A stretch of DNA of 64,000 bases from an uncultured Bacteroidales bacterium (GTDB taxonomy: Bacteria; Bacteroidota; Bacteroidia; Bacteroidales; UBA932). Positions 19,099 to 28,699 of the stretch are shown in pieces (the stretch's first letter is position 1; the number at the start of each line of letters is the position of its first letter). Location of the stretch: contig CAKUVD010000001.1 in the NCBI GenBank assembly GCA_934695325.1, forward strand, positions 430,875-494,874, given 5' to 3'. The notes beneath the pieces were generated by a model. It had not been told where the DNA came from. It searched no databases and saw only the letters and a list, made by a program, of their open reading frames with translations. The position numbers and the translations under genes are program-made.

Positions 19099-20457
19099 AT
19101 GTCAAACAACAACGATTTGAAAGAAGGGCTGAACATTCCTATCTCCGGAACAGCGGCCCAGAAGACCAGAAAGACGATCGTGCCTGACGTTATCGCTGTT
19201 AAACCGACTGATTTCAAGGGTCTTATACCGAGACTCCTTGTAAAGGAGGGCGATAAAGTCCTGGCAGGTTCTCCTGTCCTGGCTGACAAAAAGAACCCTG
19301 ACATTCTCTTCACTTCCCCTGTCAGCGGAACAGTGGCGGAAATCGTCAGAGGCGAAAAAAGGAAGTTGCTTGAAGTAAGGATCAAAGCCGACAAGCAGCA
19401 GGAGTACGTGGACTTCGGCACACACAAAGTGGCAGAGATGTCACAGGCCGAAGTGAAGTCACTTCTTCTGCAGAGCGGCCTGTGGCCTTCTCTGATACAG
19501 AGGCCTTACGGAATCCTCGCAGATCCTTCCATCTCACCGAAAGCGATTTTTGTGTCCGCATTCAGCACAGCGCCTCTCGCTGCAGTTCCTGAATTCGTGT
19601 TCAAAGATGAAATCGGAGACATTCAGACAGGAGTCAATGTCCTCGGCAAACTTACAGACGGCGGCGTACACTTCTCTCTCAACAGCGAGAACTACTCCGG
19701 GACGCCTCTCCACAAGATCGAGAACGTCCAGCAGCACGTTTTCAGCGGAAAGCATCCGGCAGGCAATGTCGGAGTGCAGATCAGCCACATCTCTCCTATA
19801 ATGAAGGGGGACACCGTATGGACAGTATCTCTTCTGCTGCTCTCAGCTATAGGAAGGCTTTTCAACACCGGCAAGTATAATATGACGAGAAAGGTTGCCG
19901 TGACCGGCCCTCGAGCCATCGATCCTGCATATGTGGATGCACTTCCGGGAATCAGGATGACAGACCTGAAGGAATTCTACGACAATTCAGCAAGCGACCT
20001 CAGGTTCGTCAGCGGCGACGTCCTTACCGGCACCAATGTCGGCGAGAATGGCTTCCTCGGATTCTTCGACAATCAGGTCACCCTCCTGCGCGAAGGTACA
20101 GAAAGAGAACTTCTCGGATGGGCGAAGCCGTTCAGATGCGGCAAGTTCAGCTCCAGCCACACATATTTCTCTTGGCTCTGCCCGAAGAAGACATACGATA
20201 TGGACACGAACTTCAACGGAGGTCCACGAGCATTCGTGATGTCCGATGTGTACAGCAAAGTGCTGCCTATGGACATCTATCCGGTATATCTTGCAAAGGC
20301 CTGCCTCGCCGGCGACATTGACAAGATGGAGAAATTCGGCATCTACGAAGTCCTTCCGGAGGATCTCGCGCTTTGCGAATATGTGGATCCATCGAAGAAC
20401 GACATTCAGGCCATCATAGAGAAAGGCATTGACCTTATGATAAAGGAAATGGCTTAA
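19099..20457 (+). CDS. nqrA: Na+-translocating NADH:quinone reductase subunit A
   Basis: The protein has 452 residues. NqrA is the cytoplasmic subunit of the six-subunit sodium pump that oxidises NADH, reduces quinone and exports Na+. The sequence opens with the NqrA N-terminal barrel-sandwich region (GLNIPISG, then KPTDFKGLIPRLLVKEGDKV) and later has FKPxF-like surroundings in GWAKPFRCGKFSSSHTYFSWL. It is soluble, with no transmembrane segment. It is the first of six genes spaced 13-20 bases apart on one strand, and the complete order A-F confirms the assignment. Confidence 0.96.
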   Translation: MSNNNDLKEGLNIPISGTAAQKTRKTIVPDVIAVKPTDFKGLIPRLLVKEGDKVLAGSPVLADKKNPDILFTSPVSGTVAEIVRGEKRKLLEVRIKADKQQEYVDFGTHKVAEMSQAEVKSLLLQSGLWPSLIQRPYGILADPSISPKAIFVSAFSTAPLAAVPEFVFKDEIGDIQTGVNVLGKLTDGGVHFSLNSENYSGTPLHKIENVQQHVFSGKHPAGNVGVQISHISPIMKGDTVWTVSLLLLSAIGRLFNTGKYNMTRKVAVTGPRAIDPAYVDALPGIRMTDLKEFYDNSASDLRFVSGDVLTGTNVGENGFLGFFDNQVTLLREGTERELLGWAKPFRCGKFSSSHTYFSWLCPKKTYDMDTNFNGGPRAFVMSDVYSKVLPMDIYPVYLAKACLAGDIDKMEKFGIYEVLPEDLALCEYVDPSKNDIQAIIEKGIDLMIKEMA

Positions 20458-20470
20458 TTTAACGGAAGTT

Positions 20471-21634
20471 ATGGAAGAATCAAAAAATACGACACAGCAG
20501 CCGGGCCTTTTCGACAAGGGCGGCAAACTTGGATTCCTTCACTCCACCGTTGATGCGTTCGACACGTTCCTCCGGGTGCCTGGCACAGTGACCAGATGCG
20601 GAGCGCACGTAAGAGACGCCGTGGACTTGAAGAGAATTATGATTATCGTTGTGCTGGCACTCGTTCCCGCAGCTCTCTTCGGTATGTGGAACGTAGGCTA
20701 TCAGCATTGTCTCGCGACAGGACAGACCTGGGGCCTTTTCCAGAATTTCTGGTACGGCTTCCTCAGAGTACTGCCTCTTTATATCGTCGCTTATGTAGTG
20801 GGACTCGGTATCGAGTTTGCATCTGCACAGATCCGCGGCGAGGAGGTCAATGAGGGTTACCTGGTATCCGGTATGATCATTCCTCTCATCGTCCCTGTGG
20901 ATGTCCCTCTCTGGACGCTCGCAGTGGCAGTCGCATTCGCAGTGCTCTTTGGCAAGGAGGTATTCGGCGGTACAGGAATGAACTTCCTGAACCCAGCTCT
21001 TCTCTGCCGTGCATTCCTGTTCTTTGCTTATCCAAGCAAGATGTCAGGCTCAAGCGTATGGGTATCATTGAAAAACGGCGAGAGCCTCATCGACGGAGCG
21101 ACTGGTGCCACGCCGCTTTCTTTCGCTTCCGAAGGACTTGACGCAATGAACAATGCAGGCGTGCAGTATGGAATGTCGGCCTGGGATATGTTCGCCGGAA
21201 TCATCCCTGGTTCAGTCGGCGAGACTTCTGTCATCGCAATCCTCATAGGAGCAGTGATCCTCATCTGGACAGGCGTGGCAAGCTGGAAGATTATGGTATC
21301 TTCAGTGGCCGGCGCACTATTCATCGGATGGCTCGGCAACATATTCGGCGCCACAGACGTCCCTGCATACTATCAGCTTCTTATGGGCGGTTTCGCTTTC
21401 GGTACAGTATTTATGGCTACAGACCCTGTGACATCGGCTCAGACAGAGTGCGGAAAATGGATCTATGGATTCCTTGTCGGCGCTCTCTGCGTCATCGTCA
21501 GACTGTTCAACCCTGGGTACGCCGAGGGAATGATGCTCGCAATCCTGCTGATGAACACATTCGCACCTCTCATTGACCACTATGTCACCGACATCACGAT
21601 CTCAAGAAGAGCCAAGAAAGTTAAAATCGCATAA
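20471..21634 (+). CDS. nqrB: Na+-translocating NADH:quinone reductase subunit B
   Basis: The protein has 387 residues with about nine or ten membrane helices. It belongs to the NqrB/RnfD family, which carries riboflavin and a covalent FMN and forms part of the Na+ path. The flavinylation motif GATGATPL is present near residues 213-220, with Thr at the acceptor position. The gene starts 13 bases after nqrA. Subunits B and C need the flavin transferase ApbE, which is not in this window. Confidence 0.96.
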   Translation: MEESKNTTQQPGLFDKGGKLGFLHSTVDAFDTFLRVPGTVTRCGAHVRDAVDLKRIMIIVVLALVPAALFGMWNVGYQHCLATGQTWGLFQNFWYGFLRVLPLYIVAYVVGLGIEFASAQIRGEEVNEGYLVSGMIIPLIVPVDVPLWTLAVAVAFAVLFGKEVFGGTGMNFLNPALLCRAFLFFAYPSKMSGSSVWVSLKNGESLIDGATGATPLSFASEGLDAMNNAGVQYGMSAWDMFAGIIPGSVGETSVIAILIGAVILIWTGVASWKIMVSSVAGALFIGWLGNIFGATDVPAYYQLLMGGFAFGTVFMATDPVTSAQTECGKWIYGFLVGALCVIVRLFNPGYAEGMMLAILLMNTFAPLIDHYVTDITISRRAKKVKIA

Positions 21635-21648
21635 TATATATAATAGGT

Positions 21649-22464
21649 ATGAATACTAACGGAAATATATATACAGTCATCTATACGACAGTGGTCGTTG
21701 TGGTGGTAGCCGCGGTTCTTGCGTTCGTCTCTGAGACTCTCAAGCCGAAACAGGACGCCAATGTGAAGGCTGACGCCATAAGTCAGATGCTTACAGCCAG
21801 CAAGTTCTACGATAAGAGCGAGCTTGACGCAATGAGCAACGACCAGATTCTCGACGCGTACAAGTCCGTCGCCCAGTCCTCTGTCCTTGTCAATGCAGAA
21901 GGCCAGGAATGCGGCACACTTGACATCGCAAAGCAGGAGATCTACACCACAAGCCAGCTCAAGGCTCAGGACAAGAACATAAAGGATGGCAAGGAGGTAT
22001 CCCTCCCGGTATTCGTTCTTGAGAAAGACGGCGCAAGAGTAACTGTCATCCCTTGCTACGGCGCCGGTCTCTGGGGACCTATCTGGGGTTACATCGCATT
22101 GAACGAAGATCTTCAGACCATCCGCGGAGCATATTTCGATCACGCGAGCGAAACTCCTGGCCTCGGCGCCAAAATAAAGGACGACCCTTCTTTCAGGGCC
22201 GAGTTCGAAGGAAAGAAGATTGACTTCAGCGATGCCGAGGCATTCAGCATCGTCAAGGGTGGCGCTCCTGCCGGAAAGGAGAACGCTGTCGATGCCATCA
22301 CCGGTGCATCCATCACCAGCAAGGCACTCGGCGTATCCATCAACAACTGGCTCCAGACATACAAGCCGTTCCTCAATGCAGCTACATCATCAAAGCCTGC
22401 AGAGACGGAAGAAGCCGTTGATTCTCTCGCAGTTGCGGCAGATACTCTCGCAATTGCCAAATAA
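21649..22464 (+). CDS. nqrC: Na+-translocating NADH:quinone reductase subunit C, Ser at the flavin acceptor site
   Basis: The protein has 271 residues: one N-terminal membrane helix (about residues 7-28) and a periplasmic FMN-binding domain. PCYGAGLWGPIWGYIAL is the typical core of the FMN-binding family. The flavinylation motif reads DAITGASITS, so the acceptor position usually occupied by Thr (S/T-G-A-T) is Ser, encoded by TCC. It sits in the nqr operon between B and D. A C-terminal extension rich in Ala and Glu follows the motif. Confidence 0.95.
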   Translation: MNTNGNIYTVIYTTVVVVVVAAVLAFVSETLKPKQDANVKADAISQMLTASKFYDKSELDAMSNDQILDAYKSVAQSSVLVNAEGQECGTLDIAKQEIYTTSQLKAQDKNIKDGKEVSLPVFVLEKDGARVTVIPCYGAGLWGPIWGYIALNEDLQTIRGAYFDHASETPGLGAKIKDDPSFRAEFEGKKIDFSDAEAFSIVKGGAPAGKENAVDAITGASITSKALGVSINNWLQTYKPFLNAATSSKPAETEEAVDSLAVAADTLAIAK

Positions 22465-22479
22465 TGGGGAGGAAATAAA

Positions 22480-23100
22480 ATGAACGCAAAACTCAAAGAA
22501 ACAATATTGAACCCGATTTTCAAGGGCAATCCTGTGACTGTCCTCGTACTCGGTATCTGTTCCTCATTGGCTGTGACAGTACAGCTGAAAGGAGCCCTCG
22601 TAATGGGTCTTTCAGTAATACTCGTGACAGGACTTTCAAACTTCATCGTATCACTGATGAGGAATTCCATTCCTAACAGAGTCCGCATCATCGTACAGCT
22701 TGTCGTCGTATCCCTTATGGTAATCCTCGTGGACCAGTTCCTGAAGGCATACGCATACAGCATAGAGACACAGCTCTCCGTCTATATCGGACTTATCATC
22801 ACGAACTGTATCGTAATGGGCCGAATCGAGGCTTTCGGCCTCGGCAACAAGCCTATTCCTTCACTTCTCGACGGTCTTGCCAACGGAGCGGGCTATGCGA
22901 TGATACTTCTTATAGTCGCATTCTTCCGTGAGCTCCTCGGTTCCGGCACACTCTTCGGAATGAGAGTGATCCCGCAGTGCTTCTACGATGCAGGCTATAT
23001 GAACAACGGACTTGTGATCCTTCCTCCTGTAGCGCTCATCCTCCTCGGATGTATCGTATGGGTACAGAGAAGCATCCAGAAAGATCTTCAGGAGAAATAA
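22480..23100 (+). CDS. nqrD: Na+-translocating NADH:quinone reductase subunit D
   Basis: The protein has 206 residues and six predicted membrane helices. NqrD and NqrE are inverted-topology homologues that together hold an intramembrane iron-sulfur centre in the Na+ path. Typical family segments include ITNCIVMGRIEAFGLGNKP, with the cluster cysteine in TNC near residue 110, and an N-terminal LGICSSLAVT cysteine. Spacing to nqrC is 15 bases. Confidence 0.96.
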   Translation: MNAKLKETILNPIFKGNPVTVLVLGICSSLAVTVQLKGALVMGLSVILVTGLSNFIVSLMRNSIPNRVRIIVQLVVVSLMVILVDQFLKAYAYSIETQLSVYIGLIITNCIVMGRIEAFGLGNKPIPSLLDGLANGAGYAMILLIVAFFRELLGSGTLFGMRVIPQCFYDAGYMNNGLVILPPVALILLGCIVWVQRSIQKDLQEK

Positions 23101-23119
23101 CGACTAACACGCAAGTAAT

Positions 23120-23734
23120 ATGGAATATATAAGCTTATTCGTAAAGTCAATCTTCGTTGACAATATGATTTTTGCATACTTCCTCGGTATGTGCTCATAC
23201 CTGGCAGTATCGAAAAACGTGAAGACAGCTTCCGGACTTGGTGCGGCTGTTATCTTTGTGCTTCTGGTGACCCTGCCTATCAACTACCTCCTGAACACTT
23301 ATGTGCTCAGTCCTGGTGCGCTGAAATGGCTCAGTCCGAGCCTTGCAAGCATTGACCTGAGTTTCCTCAGCTTCATCACCTTCATCGCCGTAATTGCGGC
23401 CATCACCCAGCTGGTGGAGATGGTTGTCGAGAAATTCGCTCCGGCTCTCTATTCCGAGCTCGGTATCTTCCTGCCGCTTATCGCAGTGAACTGCGCAATC
23501 CTCGGCGGCTCGCTGTTTATGCAGCAGAAGGATTTCGTCAATGTAGGTGAAGCAACTGTATATGCTCTCGGTTCAGGTATCGGCTGGTTCCTCGCCATCG
23601 TGACGCTGGCCGCCATCAGAGAGAAAATGTCATATTCGAATGTTCCTGCTCCTCTCAAGGGCATCGGCATAACATTCATCACCGTAGGTCTTATGGCTAT
23701 GGCATTTATGACATTTATGGGTATTTCACTTTAA
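23120..23734 (+). CDS. nqrE: Na+-translocating NADH:quinone reductase subunit E
   Basis: The protein has 204 residues with six membrane helices, homologous to NqrD in opposite orientation. The conserved cysteines occur in [11 protein letters not shown] and [13 protein letters not shown], where the intramembrane iron-sulfur cluster binds. It lies in order between nqrD and nqrF with 19- and 15-base gaps. Confidence 0.96.
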   Translation: MEYISLFVKSIFVDNMIFAYFLGMCSYLAVSKNVKTASGLGAAVIFVLLVTLPINYLLNTYVLSPGALKWLSPSLASIDLSFLSFITFIAVIAAITQLVEMVVEKFAPALYSELGIFLPLIAVNCAILGGSLFMQQKDFVNVGEATVYALGSGIGWFLAIVTLAAIREKMSYSNVPAPLKGIGITFITVGLMAMAFMTFMGISL

Positions 23735-23749
23735 TAGGAGACTTGAAAG

Positions 23750-25030
23750 ATGAATGAAATTACTCTTACAATCATAGCCTCTGCAGCGACTATCACATTG
23801 GTCACTCTGATTCTGGTAGTCCTGCTGCTCTGGGTCAAGACAAAACTGACCCCAAGCGGTACAGTAAAAATCGACATAAACGGGGGAAACAAGGTTCTGG
23901 ACGTAGTTCCTGGCAATTCTCTTATGGGCGCGCTTGCCGAGGAAAAGATTTTCCTTCCGTCTGCCTGCGGTGGCAAGGCAAACTGCGGACAGTGCAAAGT
24001 CAGAGTCCTGGAAGGTGGCGGGAACATTCTCCCTACCGAGACCGGATTCTTCAACAGGAAGCAGATCAAGGACAACTGGAGGCTCGGCTGCCAGGTCAAG
24101 GTCAAGGAAGACCTCAAGATCGAAGTTCCGGAGTCAGTACTCAGTGTGAAGAAAGTGGAATGCGAGGTCATCTCCAACCACAATGTAGCTACCTTCATCA
24201 AGGAGTTCACAGTGAAGCTTCCTGAAGGTGTACACCTCGACTTCAAGTCCGGTGAGTACATCCAGATAGACATCCCTGCCGGGACATTCAACTTCAGCGA
24301 CATTGACGTGGATCCTGAATACAAGGCCGACTGGGAGCGCTACAAGTTCTTCGACCTCAAGTGCGTGAATCCTGTAGCCACGATGAGGGCATATTCAATG
24401 GCCTCTTATCCTGCAGAAGGAGACATTATTAAACTGAACGTTCGTATCGCTACACCGCCATTCGACAGGACGGCGCCTAAGGGAAGCAACAAGCTCCTGC
24501 CTGTGAACCCTGGTATCGGCTCATCTTACATCTACACACGTCACCCTGGTGACAAGGTGATGATCTCCGGACCGTTCGGTGAATTCCTTCTTCCTAAGGA
24601 TGATCCAGATTCACAGGAGTACATTTTCGTCGGTGGTGGTGCAGGTATGGCTCCGCTCAGAAGCCACATTATGCACTTGTTCAAGACGCTCAAGACCAAG
24701 AAGCAGGTCAATTTCTTCTATGGTGCGCGCAGTCTTAAAGAGGCATTCTACCTCGAGGATTACGCCGAGATCGAGAAGGAGTTCCCTAACTTCCACTTCC
24801 ATCTGGCTCTCGACCGTCCTGATCCAGCCGCAGATGCAGCAGGAGTCAAGTATGTCGCAGGTTTCGTGCACAACGTAATGTATGAGACCTACCTCAAGAA
24901 CCACGACACACCAGAGGACATCAAGTACTTTATGTGCGGACCTCCTATGATGGTCAAGTCAGTCAATACTCTTCTTGACAGTCTCGGAGTTCCTCCTGAG
25001 AATATCCTCTACGATAACTTCGGCGGTTAA
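23750..25030 (+). CDS. nqrF: Na+-translocating NADH:quinone reductase subunit F
   Basis: The protein has 426 residues and is the electron entry subunit. One N-terminal helix (about 4-26) is followed by a 2Fe-2S ferredoxin domain with CGGKANCGQC plus a fourth Cys in RLGCQVKV. Then come an FAD domain with RAYSMASYP and an NADH domain with FVGGGAGMAPLRSH and FMCGPPMM. Hydride passes from NADH through FAD to the 2Fe-2S centre and on to the membrane subunits. It is the last gene of the operon and is followed by a strong terminator. Confidence 0.97.
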   Translation: MNEITLTIIASAATITLVTLILVVLLLWVKTKLTPSGTVKIDINGGNKVLDVVPGNSLMGALAEEKIFLPSACGGKANCGQCKVRVLEGGGNILPTETGFFNRKQIKDNWRLGCQVKVKEDLKIEVPESVLSVKKVECEVISNHNVATFIKEFTVKLPEGVHLDFKSGEYIQIDIPAGTFNFSDIDVDPEYKADWERYKFFDLKCVNPVATMRAYSMASYPAEGDIIKLNVRIATPPFDRTAPKGSNKLLPVNPGIGSSYIYTRHPGDKVMISGPFGEFLLPKDDPDSQEYIFVGGGAGMAPLRSHIMHLFKTLKTKKQVNFFYGARSLKEAFYLEDYAEIEKEFPNFHFHLALDRPDPAADAAGVKYVAGFVHNVMYETYLKNHDTPEDIKYFMCGPPMMVKSVNTLLDSLGVPPENILYDNFGG

Positions 25031-25055
25031 TCGCTGACAGCATACAATTCCTGAA

Positions 25056-25092
25056 GGGAATGGCCAAAACAGATTTGGTCATTCCCTTTTTT
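25056..25092 (+). terminator. Rho-independent terminator of the nqr operon
   Basis: GGGAATGGCCAAA and TTTGGTCATTCCC form a 13-pair stem with one G-T pair, followed by TTTTTT. Confidence 0.9.
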
Positions 25093-25361
25093 CGTAACAT
25101 ATCACGACTGCCTATGGCTTTTGCCCATTAAATAAGGCCCTGTTTATACTGACTGACGCCTGCAGGATACGAGAAGAAGTGAGAGAAAAGTCAGGACAGT
25201 TCCTGAATCTTTCGGAGTTTTTTGTACACGGACTCCGATCCGCCTCGCAGATCAGGCGGAAAATGCACAGAAAAAGATTTAAGAATTGTCAAAAGTTTAA
25301 AATTCGTCAATTTTTATGTACGTATGAGGTACTTTTCCTGAAAAATTCATTCCGGCCAAAA

Positions 25362-25369
25362 TAAATTTG
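25362..25369 (+). promoter_or_regulatory. -7 element of the fimbria-like operon
   Basis: TAAATTTG, 21 bases before the first ATG of the operon. No -33 TTTG at the normal distance. Confidence 0.5.
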
Positions 25370-25390
25370 CAGCACACAAAATGATCGAAA

Positions 25391-26488
25391 ATGAATAAAG
25401 GACACATCATAAAACTAAAAGGCCGGAAAGCGATTCTGCCTGACTTGACCGTCTATTATATCTCGGCCGTTCTGGCCAAAGCCTTGCTTATATCATCTAC
25501 CCCGGCCTTTTATTCCTGTGACACTAACGAAACAACTACTATAACCAGAGAAAAGTCCGGCACCACGGGTGACTGTGGTAGTGTTGTGCGGATAAGGCTG
25601 GATTCTGAACCGGCCGTGACCGGGGTGCTGGACATTTTCTTTTTCAACAATGACAAACTAAAAAGACTTGACTCGTACCAGAGGCTTGAACGTAATGAAG
25701 AAGAGTATATAGAAACGTCCTCAAGAGAAGGAAGCAAGAAGATGGTAATAATAGGCAACTCACCACTGTCTTTTGATCAGTGCAGAGGCGTTCTGTCATA
25801 CGATGACCTGAGCGCATTATATGCAGAACTGAAAGAAGAGTCTCCGGAGACTCCGATATTGACATACGAATGCTCCATACGGGCTGGACACGAAAGAGTA
25901 TGCACTGCCAGACTGGAGCCATTGATGTCAGAGATTGTGATCAACAGCATCTGTTGTGACTTCCATAAGAAGCCATACAATGGCGCCAGACTCGAGAATG
26001 TAAAATTCTATCTTACAAATGTCTGCGGAAGATTTCCAGTGACAGGCATCGAGCCGGAGAGTCCACAAAGCATCATTAATTACGGCAAACTCTCTCCAGA
26101 TGACATCTCTGGATTCATCTTCGACAAGATGATAATGCAAGATACTGGTTACAGTGTCGGTGAGAATGTCGTATTTCCAGAATGCAGAATGTATTGCTAC
26201 CAGAATACGGTTGAAACGGAAAGCCTGGGCACGCCATTCACAAGACTTGTAATAGAAGGGACTCTGAATGGAGTCCAAACATACTACCCCATAAATATAA
26301 ACAGAGGTTACTGGAACTGTCCAGACGGATCCGTCGGAGTATGCCGTAACCGCAGCTATGTATATGATCTTACGCTGACGCAACGTGGAGTTGATGATCC
26401 GGACACTCCGATAGAGCCGGATGTCATCAGATGTGGAATATCCGTAAAGGAATGGAAAGAAAAAGAAAACAGGCTAATAACATATTGA
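25391..26488 (+). CDS. Fimbrillin-like lipoprotein, first gene of a five-gene surface operon
   Basis: The protein has 365 residues. A long basic N-terminus and hydrophobic stretch lead to AFYSC (C43), an imperfect lipobox. The rest resembles Bacteroidales fimbrial subunits: an early domain with VTGVLDIFFFNNDKLKRL, a SEIVINSI strand, then the subunit-like C-terminal region with YYPININRGYW, RNRSYVYDLTLTQRGVDDP and a last strand ending near VKEWKEKEN. In FimA/Mfa1-type fimbriae the mature pilin is made after lipoprotein export and proteolysis. The best reading is the structural or accessory pilin of this operon. Similarity is by pattern only. Confidence 0.7.
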   Translation: MNKGHIIKLKGRKAILPDLTVYYISAVLAKALLISSTPAFYSCDTNETTTITREKSGTTGDCGSVVRIRLDSEPAVTGVLDIFFFNNDKLKRLDSYQRLERNEEEYIETSSREGSKKMVIIGNSPLSFDQCRGVLSYDDLSALYAELKEESPETPILTYECSIRAGHERVCTARLEPLMSEIVINSICCDFHKKPYNGARLENVKFYLTNVCGRFPVTGIEPESPQSIINYGKLSPDDISGFIFDKMIMQDTGYSVGENVVFPECRMYCYQNTVETESLGTPFTRLVIEGTLNGVQTYYPININRGYWNCPDGSVGVCRNRSYVYDLTLTQRGVDDPDTPIEPDVIRCGISVKEWKEKENRLITY

Positions 26489-26490
26489 TT

Positions 26491-27783
26491 ATGACTACAG
26501 ACAGACTCATACTCCTATGCATTGCCGTGGCATCTGTAATATGCGCCTGCTCTGTCGAGCACAATGCGGATGGCGAAGAAATGCTGAGGATTCTGCTGGA
26601 CACAGGAAAAATGGAAGATACCCGCTCATCAGATCCTGACGAGACACTGATAAGTGATTTGAATATATTCCTGTTCGACAAAGACGGGAATCTGGAATCA
26701 CAGCGTTACCTCAATAAAGGTGAGTTCAGGATAGACGGAAACAAAGCAGAATGTGACATACGATGGATAAAAGGCAAAGAGTGCCACATATATGTCTGCG
26801 CAAATTTCGGGTTCAGAATCAACGGTATTGACAATGTCGATGACCTTACAGAATACAGATACCACTTGTCATACCCTGATGAATACAGCAGAGGCATACC
26901 TATGGGTGGATATGACAGCTTATCCGAAAGAGAAGACAATCAGCCTGTGAAAATCATATTGGAAAGGCTAATGTCCAAAATCTCAATATGTATCGACAGG
27001 ACAAGTCTGTCCAAAGGAATCAAATTCAATGTCAGGAGCATACGCATAGGAGGCTGCCCCAAGTCAGCTCAAGTGTTCCGCAAAAGCAAGGCTATGGGAA
27101 GCGGCGATGTCTTTTCCACAGGGTACATCAAAAGTTACAGCGATGCCGATGACCTCAATATAGATGAACGTCCAGGCACAAGCCGGAGTGTCAATGTCTA
27201 TATGCTTGAGAATATGCAGGGTGTTCTTCTGCCAGATGCAGAGACCGAAAAAGACAAGATACTGGACGCATCTGACGCCATCTCACAAATATGCTCTTAT
27301 ATCGAGCTGAAGGCCGAATATGCTTCAGATTCACTGTTCAGCGGCCCGGAGGACTATCTCATATATAGATTTTATCTCGGCGACGGGCCGAAGGACTTCA
27401 ACGTCGAACGAAACTGCCACTATCATATAACAGTGAAGCCATCAGGCTCCGGGCTGAAAGAAGACAGCTGGAGAATAGACAAAAGCGGCCTTACCGGCTA
27501 TGGCACGGCCAACATAACCGTTCAGCCAGGGAAGTATATAGAAGGTCATCCTGGTGACGACATTCATATTCGCGCGGAAGTGACACCGGAAGGCACCAGG
27601 TTCTCCATAGGTATGGAAGAACTGGAATATGACAAGAGCCGAGGAATATATGACTACATTCTGGATGATGACGGATATGGCGTAAGCCTCCATCTGCTCA
27701 AACCAGGAAGTGGAATACTGTATATGGAAGCCGGAGCACCGGCAAGTGATTCTGAAATGATATATATTACTGTCACAGAATGA
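26491..27783 (+). CDS. Fimbria-associated lipoprotein (FimB/Mfa2- or DUF4906-like)
   Basis: The ATG at 26491, two bases after the previous stop, is chosen because it starts a proper lipoprotein signal (MTTDRLILL to CAC, C20). A frame extending further upstream would overlap the preceding gene. The product has 430 residues. Pattern features of fimbrial anchor or minor subunits are visible: DLNIFLFDKDGNL near the N-terminus, PVKIILERLMSKISI, and FNVERNCHYHITVKP near residue 325. The C-terminal 100 residues are beta-rich. It is tightly coupled to its neighbours and is likely an outer-membrane anchor or accessory subunit. Confidence 0.65.
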   Translation: MTTDRLILLCIAVASVICACSVEHNADGEEMLRILLDTGKMEDTRSSDPDETLISDLNIFLFDKDGNLESQRYLNKGEFRIDGNKAECDIRWIKGKECHIYVCANFGFRINGIDNVDDLTEYRYHLSYPDEYSRGIPMGGYDSLSEREDNQPVKIILERLMSKISICIDRTSLSKGIKFNVRSIRIGGCPKSAQVFRKSKAMGSGDVFSTGYIKSYSDADDLNIDERPGTSRSVNVYMLENMQGVLLPDAETEKDKILDASDAISQICSYIELKAEYASDSLFSGPEDYLIYRFYLGDGPKDFNVERNCHYHITVKPSGSGLKEDSWRIDKSGLTGYGTANITVQPGKYIEGHPGDDIHIRAEVTPEGTRFSIGMEELEYDKSRGIYDYILDDDGYGVSLHLLKPGSGILYMEAGAPASDSEMIYITVTE

Positions 27784-28682
27784 TTATGAGGAATTTCACA
27801 TCAGCATTATTGACATTGCCCGTCATCTTTTCATGCACCGAAAGCATTGACGATGCACCAGATAGGGACATCATAGGATTTTCCATCAGCGGATGTCGCG
27901 GCATCACAGCATATCCTGAAGATATGACATTCAGTCTGTCCGCACACCTTGACGATGGAGGGCCGGCCATAACTGACTATGCGTGGAACGTAAAAATGTC
28001 ACAGACAAACGGAATATGGAAAAGCGACACGCCACTGTTCTGGATGAACGGTATGGACATATCATTCTATGCCGTCATTCCATACCAAAATGATACAGCC
28101 GATGAAAGATTGCGGCTCCATTCCGCAGGGGAATCCCCTGCCGTCATTTATTCAGCTCCAGAATCTTCTGATGGGCAGATAGATATACTCACAGCCACTG
28201 ACAGGCGTTCAAGCGGGACAGTCGCGCTTGACTTCAGGCACATTAACGCTTGCATAAGATTCGTCTGCGGCAGAGAGATTCAAGACGGTGTTTCCATTTC
28301 AGAGATTTCATTAGACGGAGTATATAAAAAAGCCACATACCGTATAGAGTCTGAACAATGGCAAGACATTGACTGCATTGGAAAGTGTTCCATCAGCGAC
28401 ATTAGATTCACTATGGGCAGCGGCATCGCTGTCGGAGACCCGATATCAGTACGACATTTCTTTCTGCCGCCACAAGAGACACAGGCTCAGATAAGTGTAA
28501 GCATTACAGATGGAGGATCAAATGATATATATACTGTTCCTGTCGGGCATACTGTATGGGAGGCAGGGAAAATATACACATACACAATATCGTATAGTGG
28601 ACGTAAGCTGACGGTATCCTCCACCGAATCCCTTATGGAAACCGGAAATCACTATATTGATGACAGAGACGAAATACTATAA
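27780..28682 (+). CDS. Fimbrillin-family lipoprotein (Mfa-like)
   Basis: The protein has 300 residues and its start overlaps the previous stop in ATGA; a second ATG two codons on (27786) is equally possible. The signal ends in VIFSC (C19). The Mfa-like core is recognisable from SDTPLFWMNGMDISFYAVIPY, then a DILTATDRRSSGTVALDFRH segment and a terminal YTYTISYSG strand. It would be an accessory or tip subunit of the same surface structure. No C-terminal extension beyond the last strand is evident. Confidence 0.7.
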   Translation: MIMRNFTSALLTLPVIFSCTESIDDAPDRDIIGFSISGCRGITAYPEDMTFSLSAHLDDGGPAITDYAWNVKMSQTNGIWKSDTPLFWMNGMDISFYAVIPYQNDTADERLRLHSAGESPAVIYSAPESSDGQIDILTATDRRSSGTVALDFRHINACIRFVCGREIQDGVSISEISLDGVYKKATYRIESEQWQDIDCIGKCSISDIRFTMGSGIAVGDPISVRHFFLPPQETQAQISVSITDGGSNDIYTVPVGHTVWEAGKIYTYTISYSGRKLTVSSTESLMETGNHYIDDRDEIL

Positions 28683-28699
28683 CTGACACATATACCATT

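Larger units (their letters stand above)
25031..25390. other. Intergenic region between nqrF and the fimbria-like operon
   Basis: These 360 bases hold the nqr terminator, two further hairpins and a -7 element. TCGGAGT/ACTCCGA (25212-25238) and CCGCCT/AGGCGG (25240-25259) stand in tandem upstream of the -7 box. A 61-codon frame at 25179-25364 shows no protein-like features and is not called. The hairpins lie upstream of the predicted transcript and so are not a leader structure unless another promoter exists. Confidence 0.5.

Noticed and set aside
25179..25364. Small 61-codon frame upstream of the fimbria-like operon
   Set aside because: It spans two hairpins and the -7 box and has no conserved-looking features.
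25093..25390. Invertible promoter for the fimbria-like operon
   Set aside because: No pair of inverted repeats flanks the promoter; the hairpins found are local and lie on one side only.
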